25,694 nucleotides of DNA. Origin: Conoideocrella luteorostrata (taxonomy: Eukaryota > Ascomycota > Sordariomycetes > Hypocreales > Clavicipitaceae). Made by a program: the position numbers and the translations under genes. Each line of letters opens with the position of its first letter. Position 1 is the first letter of the stretch. This document shows, one piece after another, positions 19,021 through 25,694 of the stretch. The notes beneath the pieces were generated by a model. That model made no database searches. It saw only the letters and a list, made by a program, of their open reading frames with translations, and was not told the DNA's origin. The DNA is taken from NCBI GenBank assembly GCA_032433595.1, contig JASWJB010000471.1:1-25694 (forward strand), written 5' to 3'.

Positions 19021-20497
19021 CCAGGATATGAAATGGGTAGCCTATAATGCAGCCTCGAGACAGTAGAGAGGCCTACCTTCGTTCGAACCTGTAAGCGGCG
19101 CCAGTTTAAGACCTTACTGTCAGATGTTAGGTTTTAGACTAAAGTTGTGGTAGAGGTAGCTGGGACGCCATGAGGAGCTCGACAACGCACCTTATTGTAG
19201 TGTTGGTGTTTTCCCCATGCCTTGCCCATGGTAATGTGCTGAAGATGCCGACTTATCCACAGATGCGGCGGGCGCCACCAAGCCCAGCGTCAGCCCAGGA
19301 AGGTCGTTTCGTCTAGCTGGCACACAATTTTGTATACTTACTACACAATACAGCAACCCCGGCGATACGCCATACAAAAAGATAGCGCGGTAAGCGGCTG
19401 AGTCTTGCCGCGACATTCGTTTTGTCATTCTGTTGCGACGGCTGCTCTGCTGCTGTGCATAGTCGACAGCCAGCACCGTCGAAAGGGACCCGACATGGAC
19501 GTCACGTTTCCAGAGTCGTCGCAAGCCATTCCCCCGACCTTTCAACCGGCGGACGACGCCTTGATGTAGCGCCATTAGTTACATCTGGAACATCGTCTCC
19601 GTTCCGAAGTAGCTAGGTATTGGTGACGCAGAATGTCTGCTCCGTTCCCTTGGCCCTAGCATACATAGTACAGAGATAGAGGATAGACGATTGCGACGTC
19701 CATATTACTGTATGTATGTGCGATAGGTGTTATACGGTACTGAGCCGGCTGGCAGCAGTTTCATCCTAGACTTAACTCAACTACCATACGGAATTCGGCC
19801 ACGGCCAAGACGGATCTGCTTTGCTGATGGATTAGGTTTCATCCATCGCCGGTGCTGCCAAGACCCTGTGGTCCACTCGAGATGCCGATTTACCCAGGGC
19901 CGACGCACTCCGTGCACCCATGACGGCAGACGGGTGTACGAAGTGACTAAACCAATCTGTCCTGGCCAATATAATAGCGTACTCTATTGTACGGAGTACG
20001 GGAGGCGTCTCTCTCTGCCAGAACAGTTTGTGCCGTCTGTCTTACCAGGGCCAATCGTAGTCTACACGATGACCCCTTTCGTTAGCGACGCCAAAACAGA
20101 ATTAAGCTTAGGAATATCCTATTACGACCTTAATGTGCCACACGCATGGTGGTGCCGTCTGTCTCAAGCTCATTTCACTCACCAAAAAGTCAGGGATTGT
20201 TCCACAAGCCCAAAATTTGTAGAAAGCTGCAAAACCTTAAACCATCTTGTGGATGAGCAATTCGACCGGTCCTAGCCAATATACCGGCCGACAGTACCAA
20301 ATGCGATGAAGATAAAATGATGTGAATAGCATGAAATGAGCCTTCAGTCCAAGGTTCCCCCCGCTCATTCCTACGGGTACAGCGACGCAATAGCTGTTTT
20401 GGCAACCATGCGCCTCTATTACCATTAGACGCAAGAGTGCTTATGGCCTCGGCCTTCGCGGGATTCAAATCATAAGAGCGAGCCCAGTAGCCAAAGG

Positions 20498-20540
20498 AAA
20501 AAAAAAATAAACATCGAGAGAACCCAAAAAAAAAAAAAAA
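20498..20540 (+). repeat. Two A-runs
   Basis: Ten A (20498-20507) and fifteen A (20526-20540). They generate Phe-rich minus-strand frames that look like genes but have no other support. No retroelement body or target duplication is evident beside them. Confidence 0.9.
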
Positions 20541-20983
20541 CTTCCGGACTTTCTCCAGTTCGGGGTCCACGACCATCTCGCAGCAATACTTTTAATCTTC
20601 CGGCCCTAAATGTACTAGTTTGACTACTGCACTGTACCCAGTACTTGATATCTGTCGCAATCTCCACGCATTGATTTTGGTATAGAGTACAACATCGGGT
20701 ACACGGTCGGGCTCCCCTGGCTGCCCAGACTTGTGCCTGCCACGACGACGTCAAGTTTCTTGGCTGTTGGATGGGATCATGGATCCTCTCCGTCTTGATG
20801 TCTTGGCTCGGCCGACCGGCACACTCGAAACAGCTTCTCGTCTTACACCTGCGCTTTATTCCCGATTGACCCTTAATGACACCTTTCCGTAACATGGATT
20901 TTATCATCCACTCAGATCAGGAACCAACTAAAAAATAGAGGTTGGATCTGTTCCATTGCAGCTGAAAAGACCAGCTGTTTGAT

Positions 20984-20998
20984 GAGGTCACCGACCTC
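20984..20998. promoter_or_regulatory. Dyad GAGGTC-ACC-GACCTC
   Basis: A perfect 6-bp inverted repeat with a 3-base spacer, nearly identical to the dyad in front of the synthetase (6875-6891). It lies about 2.3 kb upstream of the WOPR start codon. Confidence 0.5.
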
Positions 20999-21755
20999 CA
21001 GGGCAACACTGTGTCTCTGTCTCGTTCCCTCTGACTCTCAGCAGTAGATAGCACATGATACTAGCCTACGCACCTTCCAAGGGGGAAGGTTGTCTGGTCT
21101 TACTAGTCAGTACCACCGAGAGACCCTGACCCATCCCCCTTAATAGTTGAGGAACAGCTGGAGCTCGCAGAGTTAGCTACACTGCTAAATGTCTATAATT
21201 CACCGGTTCTGGACAAAGCCAAGACTCCGTACGGTCTGGTGCCGTTGAAATGCATATTCTTGAAGCAGTTCGGAGATTGAAGCAGCAAGCGACAGTGCGC
21301 CTTGCGTTGGAGAAAAATACGATGAAAAATACAAGTTCTGCTGGGCACTCCCACATTCCGACGAACCGCCGCGGGCAGCCTTTTGCCAGCCAGGCGCAGC
21401 CGACCGACCCGAGTTTACTGCTAGCCAGCCAGCAATCCACTGGATTATGGTGCGCCAAAATCCAAATTGGTGCTCTGCAGTCGTGTTTCTCGTCGTCATC
21501 AACGGAGTAACTCGTTGTCGCTGATCAGGTGTAGGCACGCCTGCTTCTTTAGCGGTAGCTACTGGAGTTGATGGCTGGACTAGGCCTGCAAGCAGATTAG
21601 CTCTGCCAAAACGACCAGAAAAGCTTGTCCTACGAGACTGGGCAGGGCATCCTGGCCCGGGCTAAATAGTCTAACTTTGACTCGACCCTTGACGGTGCCT
21701 CGAGTGAGCAGGAGGGCAGATTCCGCCTGCTTCTGCCTGCCGTTTGATGGTGTAT

Positions 21756-21783
21756 GGTGGCTGGTGACTGGTGACTGGTGGCT
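21756..21783 (+). repeat. 7-bp tandem repeat, four units
   Basis: GGTGGCT, GGTGACT, GGTGACT and GGTGGCT lie end to end, immediately before the pyrimidine-rich block. Confidence 0.9.
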
Positions 21784-21785
21784 AC

Positions 21786-22080
21786 GTCTATCGACCTCTG
21801 CCTCTCCCTCCGCCTCTACCTCTCGCTGTGCACACCCCCCTTCCGTCGCCATAAGGGCCCGGGTCTGCGCAGACCTCGTAGACCCATGTCGCCCACCCCC
21901 CTCCTTCTCGGCTCTGCGGCGCCGACTATCCATTTGGTACACTTTCAAACTCATTGCTGGATCGGTGCCTCTGTCCTGCCTTCCTGCCTCCCCTTGCTCA
22001 TCATGTCACGCACATCGTCTTTGCCCCAACCTTATTTCTTCTCTATTCCTCCTCACCGTTTTTCACTTCCTCAATATCAG
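21786..22080 (+). promoter_or_regulatory. pac2: Pyrimidine-rich block, probable core promoter of the WOPR gene
   Basis: Long C/T-rich runs on the coding strand, with CTCTCCCTCC, CCTTCCTGCCTCC and TTCTTCTCTATTCCTCC-type stretches. Such blocks commonly precede transcription starts in filamentous fungi. They lie 1.2-1.5 kb before the WOPR start codon, which would imply a long leader that is probably spliced. The start site itself is not visible. Confidence 0.4.
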
Positions 22081-22290
22081 TGCAATCTCCGCCAACCTAG
22101 CAACCTGCAGAGAATTCTCCTAGACATATAGACTGCAGCTCTGAACTTTGCCAACCGCCACGCAGGTCTAGTCTATCACTGAAACTCGGCATTTACAGTA
22201 TCCACGAACGCCAATAGCATAAGCGCTGCAGAGAGGAAGTACTTGTAGAATCAGCGTCTCTTCTTCTCAACTTCTTCAGGCTCTTAAGAG

Positions 22291-23128
22291 GTATGTTTGA
22301 CCGGGAGAAGACTGATTTGAATGCCCGACGCGGTTTGATTTATCATCGCATTGTTCGGTTAGAACCTCCCCGTCATTTGCTGTACCATCTGCACATTCAA
22401 TTATCACGCTCGGCACTTTCGCCCTTTTCCCGCCTATCACCACAATTGCACCGTTCCTGGATCCTGTTGCGAAGTGTCGGTTCATTTTTCTGCGATGGAA
22501 AGCTCCCTGGTTGAAACCTCAACTTGGATGGTGCCAGGTGGAACTGGCAACTGCATCAATGGACTTCGATGGACTTTGCAGCTGCGGATTGCATCGATCA
22601 AACGGTAGCACACTGGGACTTTCTCTCGAGTCGCTGCGGACTGCCCTCGGTCTTGTGACCGCCGCCGTATGAACAGACTGGAGCAAAACCGCCAAGACAG
22701 TCCTCACGGGCTGCCCTAGTGGATGGCATAGTTGGCCGCAGATACTCGCCTCAATTTGTCAACACATTTTGCCAAGCGGCAATGACTTAACAATAGCGAA
22801 GCGAAATCCTGGGCGGAGTGGACCTTCACGGATCATCTGCGAGAGCGTATAATCAAAGCTGCACCGACACTAAAAAAGGTGACCAATCTGATTCGCTAAA
22901 TATGTGCGGTCCTTGATTTTGTTACTCGTGGCTCGGCTGTCGCCTCTCACGACAGTTACAAGGGGGCGAACTGGTAGGCAATACCAAGACACCTTGGCGT
23001 CGACCACGGGTGAGCTAGTCTTCCACCTGGCGCCGAACTTCATTGCCAGTGATTTTCTGAAGCTTTGTTTTTGCTTACCGTACGCGGACTGTCTGTTTAT
23101 CATGCTAACTCTTGCTTCATTTCTGTAG
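22291..23128 (+). other. pac2: Candidate 5' leader intron of the WOPR gene
   Basis: The 3' end is convincing: a perfect CTAAC branch site (23105-23109) followed by a pyrimidine-rich stretch and TTTCTGTAG (AG at 23127-23128), 167 bases before the start codon. The 5' end is uncertain. GTATGT at 22291 would give 838 bp, and GTGAGC at 23010 would give 119 bp. Confidence 0.5.
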
Positions 23129-23294
23129 CCAAAACTCTTGCGTGGGAGGAGCGCTCATATATTCTTATTGTGCCTAGTATCTGCTTGAGAGCAAAGGTGT
23201 TCCCTTGGTGCTAACCGCACCGAAGTTAAGCCAATTCTCATATGTTTGTCGTCCTGTGGAAGCAGGTACGGTAACATCTTCCAAAACGGAGGCC

Positions 23295-24569
23295 ATGAGT
23301 TCAGACAAGATGGAGACGTACCATGGGTACGTGCGTTCTCCAGCCGACGCCATCAAACTTTTTGAGGCATGTCGGCAGGGTCTACTGCCCCGAGTTCAGC
23401 GCCGTCTATCCGAGAAAGAGAGGCAGTCCATTCGATCAGGTTCTGTGTTTGTATGGGACGAGAGGGAAGCAGGCATGAGAAGATGGACGGACGGCAAATC
23501 ATGGAGCGCTAGCCGCGTATCTGGCAGCTTCCTGACATATCGTGAGATGGAGGGGAAAAGAGGAGGTGGTTTTGGTAGCGGACGACGAGGTGCGGGAAAG
23601 ACGCCCGACTCCGGCCGAGGGAGCGACGAAGACCATGACGATGGCGAGCCCGAAGGTTACCGATACAAGGCCGACGGTCTGATGAAGCAATCCTTCAGCA
23701 TCACCACCTCGGAGGGTCATCACCTCCATCTCATCTCGTACTACTCTCGACCCCAGCCTGGTCAACAAGAATTGCCGTTACCAAGTCAAGACCCGTCTCT
23801 CCGAGCAATCGTGCCTCCAAAGGGGATGTACCCAGAATCGAGCATGGGTGAAACCAACCAGACTCCAGCTCTCACACGCGCACCCATGCAACAACCATAT
23901 ATGATTGCGCCTCAACACGCCCATGCTCATCAGCAAGCGTACGCGCATTATCCACAACCTGGTTACTGGCCGCCTTCGCCAGCTGCTACTCCTCCGTATG
24001 GTCATTATGCTCCCGCGCACTACCCGTCTGGGGCCAATTCTCATGCACTTCCTCCTCCCCATGCTGCGTACCAGGCACCACCACCGCCGCAACCATCTTA
24101 CTCGCAAAGCTACTATACTCACGCACCGCCTCCTTCGCAATACGACAGACCATCGCTACCTCCCCTACAACATTCTAAACCTGCTACGCACCCACCGTAT
24201 CATGCCGGTCCATCACCACCGAGACATCCTGATTCTCCTGGATACAAGGAACGCCAGGGCTCCCACGGGCCTCTGCCAGCGCTGAACTCTGTTGCTGCGC
24301 CAGTTTCTCACCCCGCCATGACACCGCCAACTCGAGAACACAGTGCCAGTCCGCCGAAAGCCGCTCATGATGGCATTATGATGAATGCTAGTCATAGATT
24401 GAACTTGTCTGCTCTGCTGCACCCCGCTAGTGATTCCCCGATTATCAAGTCCGAGAGTAATGGCAGTGGTAGTAGTAGTCCAAGAACGAGCGGAGCCTTA
24501 CTTGAGCAAGGTGGCGTTAGCGAAGATGCCAGAGCACTGAGAATGCTGGACAGAAAATTCTGCATTTGA
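23295..24569 (+). CDS. pac2: Gti1/Pac2-type WOPR transcription factor
   Basis: 424 residues in one coding exon. WOPR proteins bind DNA and control development, morphology and often virulence or secondary metabolism in fungi. The first WOPR box spans about residues 6-92 (METYHGYVRSPADAIKLFEA, then RSGSVFVWDEREAGMRRW at 47-64 and SWSASRVSGSFLTYREMEG at 69-87). A Gly/Asp/Glu-rich spacer follows (88-119), then the second box from GYRYKADGLMKQSFSI (121-136) through HLHLISYY (143-150). The tail, about 185-360, is rich in Pro, His, Tyr and Gln and likely disordered. The METYHG opening favours the Gti1/Pac2 branch over the Sge1/Wor1/Ryp1 branch. The start at 23295 is the first in-frame ATG (GGCCATG). 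The ATG at 23310 (METYHG) is a strong alternative and may be the real one. Nuclear location is inferred. Confidence 0.94.
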   Translation: MSSDKMETYHGYVRSPADAIKLFEACRQGLLPRVQRRLSEKERQSIRSGSVFVWDEREAGMRRWTDGKSWSASRVSGSFLTYREMEGKRGGGFGSGRRGAGKTPDSGRGSDEDHDDGEPEGYRYKADGLMKQSFSITTSEGHHLHLISYYSRPQPGQQELPLPSQDPSLRAIVPPKGMYPESSMGETNQTPALTRAPMQQPYMIAPQHAHAHQQAYAHYPQPGYWPPSPAATPPYGHYAPAHYPSGANSHALPPPHAAYQAPPPPQPSYSQSYYTHAPPPSQYDRPSLPPLQHSKPATHPPYHAGPSPPRHPDSPGYKERQGSHGPLPALNSVAAPVSHPAMTPPTREHSASPPKAAHDGIMMNASHRLNLSALLHPASDSPIIKSESNGSGSSSPRTSGALLEQGGVSEDARALRMLDRKFCI

Positions 24570-25694
24570 GATGCGTTGATAATGGCGGAAATGGGAAAAT
24601 CAGCTCTTTCTTTCTCGCGTCATTGTTCTCTACGGATGTCTGAACTAAACTAGGTGGCGTTCCTAGGGGAATTTTTAGGGTTTGCACAATTGGCGTTTGT
24701 TTTATTTTATATTGTTGGAACAGCCAACTTTTTTTCCAACTTTCTTTTCCCAATTTTTTTTATATTGCCAAAATAGTTATGTCTGAGTTGTGTTACGTGG
24801 ACGATGTAGAGGATATCCAACAGGGAGGCATCCTGATTCACAGGAATAGTGAATTTTAAGGAATGGGACAAGGCTGGCGTTGACGGTAACTTCAATTGTT
24901 CAATGGAATAGAATTATTACGACCATGTGTTAGAGCATGTTTAAATCCAAGCATTTTGCACCCTACATAACAAAACGCGTCGATCAATGAATAAGGAAAC
25001 TAACTTTCTCATATCGGTAAGTGGGACCAAAGCACCGAAGTAAACCAGCAGATGCAGCTTATCACTAGGCGGCGTCATCATCCCACGACTTGTTGCTTCT
25101 ACGACGTACGCAGGGTGTCTCGATAGCTGTGCTTACTGTGATGCCAATTTTGTCCTATAGCCGCCTTTACACACTGTAGTTAGGATTGACCTCGGCGCGC
25201 GGAAAGCATTTTAGGGCTGAAAGCTGCTGGCTGCGGCCGCGTCATCAAACGGATGGGAAGGGGTCGGTATGTGGGCGGTATGAGGTCGTGGGTGTGGAGT
25301 AGCAGTGATGGGGGGTCTGATGATTTCTTTTAGTAATGCTTAATATGGCATTAAGTGCCAAGGAGAGCATGTTCTGATATTGCTGGGGATTAAGCTTCTG
25401 ATGAGATGTGGGAATGGAGAAGTTTTAGGTTGAAAACTGATGCGTGAACCTGAGTGTCAATGATGGAAGGGCATGGCATGCCTGTTGGAAGGGTCATGTG
25501 TGGATAAATGAATGTCCCGTGCAACTTATTTTGTTTCAAGTAAGTACGGCTATTGAAATAATAAGTCTATCGTGTCAAGGATAAGGTTTGCGCCAAGTTT
25601 GATGGCATCCTGTCAGAAAGACCGATTGGCTGTCTCTTTCGCTCGGAGACGAATTACTTACTTCGGCTGGATGGAAGGATTGCAGGTGTGTGTG
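24570..25694. other. 3' flank of the WOPR gene
   Basis: T-rich runs at about 24729-24769 suit a 3' untranslated region. A small stem, ATTCAC...GTGAAT, lies at 24836-24854. I see no further gene, and open frames are short. Confidence 0.6.
25686..25694 (+). repeat. (GT)n run at window end
   Basis: GTGTGTGTG to the last base, so the repeat may continue beyond the window. Confidence 0.7.

Larger units (their letters stand above)
970..19998. repeat. Interspersed 9-mer family TACGGAGTA / TACTCCGTA (span of all copies)
   Basis: Exact TACGGAGTA on + at 970-978, 6407-6415, 13928-13936, 15030-15038, 15908-15916, 16622-16630 and 19990-19998. Exact TACTCCGTA (the same motif on -) at 2341-2349, 5348-5356, 13431-13439, 17792-17800 and 18999-19007. 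One-mismatch relatives are at 646, 716, 2423, 13440, 13565, 15019, 15377, 18483, 19012, 21223 and 21501. All exact copies are non-coding, and eight lie between 13.4 and 20.0 kb. The outer TAC...GTA is self-complementary around a GGA/TCC centre. Function unknown. It could be a protein-binding site or remains of a miniature repeat. Confidence 0.85.
11392..23294. other. 11.9 kb gene desert upstream of the WOPR gene
   Basis: No coding region I can support on either strand. Open frames here lack family features, and several are made by homopolymers or repeats. Eight of twelve exact TACGGAGTA copies fall in it, with hairpins, small tandem duplications, A-runs (11801-11811; 20498-20540), a CATAAGCTT direct repeat (11818 and 11835), GAGAAAC duplicated near 16450, and CGCCAAGT duplicated at 16664-16679. 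GC is near 50% with no strong AT-rich signature of repeat-induced mutation, judged by eye. A spliced or non-coding transcript cannot be excluded. The final 1.5 kb has promoter and leader features of the downstream gene. Confidence 0.6.

Noticed and set aside
19080..19096. GTTCGAACC, resembling a tRNA T-loop
   Set aside because: The flanking bases do not form a T-stem on either strand, and no acceptor or anticodon arm can be drawn.
19727..20275. Plus-strand frame of 182 codons
   Set aside because: No ATG near its beginning, Cys/Arg-rich composition, and it runs through a copy of the interspersed 9-mer.
20498..20540. A-runs as tails of LINE or SINE insertions
   Set aside because: No element body, internal promoter boxes or target-site duplication could be seen beside them.
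20190..20907. Two overlapping minus-strand frames with Phe-rich segments
   Set aside because: The Phe runs are the complements of the A-runs at 20498-20540. The remaining text matches nothing I know.

Overview
The window is nuclear DNA of a filamentous ascomycete (Pezizomycotina; a Sordariomycete, perhaps Hypocreales, is my guess). The grounds are a WOPR-family regulator with a long His/Pro/Tyr/Gln-rich tail, two short spliceosomal introns (65-67 bp) with CTAAT/CTAAA-type branch sites, a fungal DUF2263/TIGR02452 protein, and single genes set far apart in roughly 50% GC DNA. I see no bacterial operon features, CRISPR array, tRNA, rRNA or intact transposon.

Layout. 1-3370: no gene I can support, many simple repeats. 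3371-4420 (-): one-exon bacterial-type poly(ADP-ribose) glycohydrolase-like protein (DUF2263), with a TATA-like box upstream. 4421-6948: intergenic, ending in a promoter-proximal cluster of TTGACC elements. 6949-8742 (+): three-exon mitochondrial asparaginyl-tRNA synthetase. 8743-10374: intergenic, AT-rich in part, with a weak possible gene relic. 10375-11391 (+): ADP-ribosylglycohydrolase (DraG/ARH family). 11392-23294: an 11.9 kb gene desert holding most copies of a short interspersed motif. 23295-24569 (+): Gti1/Pac2-type WOPR transcription factor, preceded by a pyrimidine-rich block and a convincing leader-intron acceptor. 24570-25694: 3' flank.

How the genes relate. Two of the four genes encode predicted ADP-ribose hydrolases with unrelated folds (macrodomain-like and DraG/ARH-like), one on each side of the synthetase. 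That may be chance or a loose functional neighbourhood. The WOPR gene has a very long upstream region, as is known for its Candida relative WOR1, so the desert may be a regulatory region.

The strongest unexplained signal is the 9-mer TACGGAGTA / TACTCCGTA. I count 12 exact copies, all outside coding sequence, against about 0.2 expected by chance, and some near-copies form hairpins. The second is a GAGGTC-N3-GACCTC dyad, found just upstream of the synthetase (beside a 12-bp repeat carrying TTGACC) and again in the desert.
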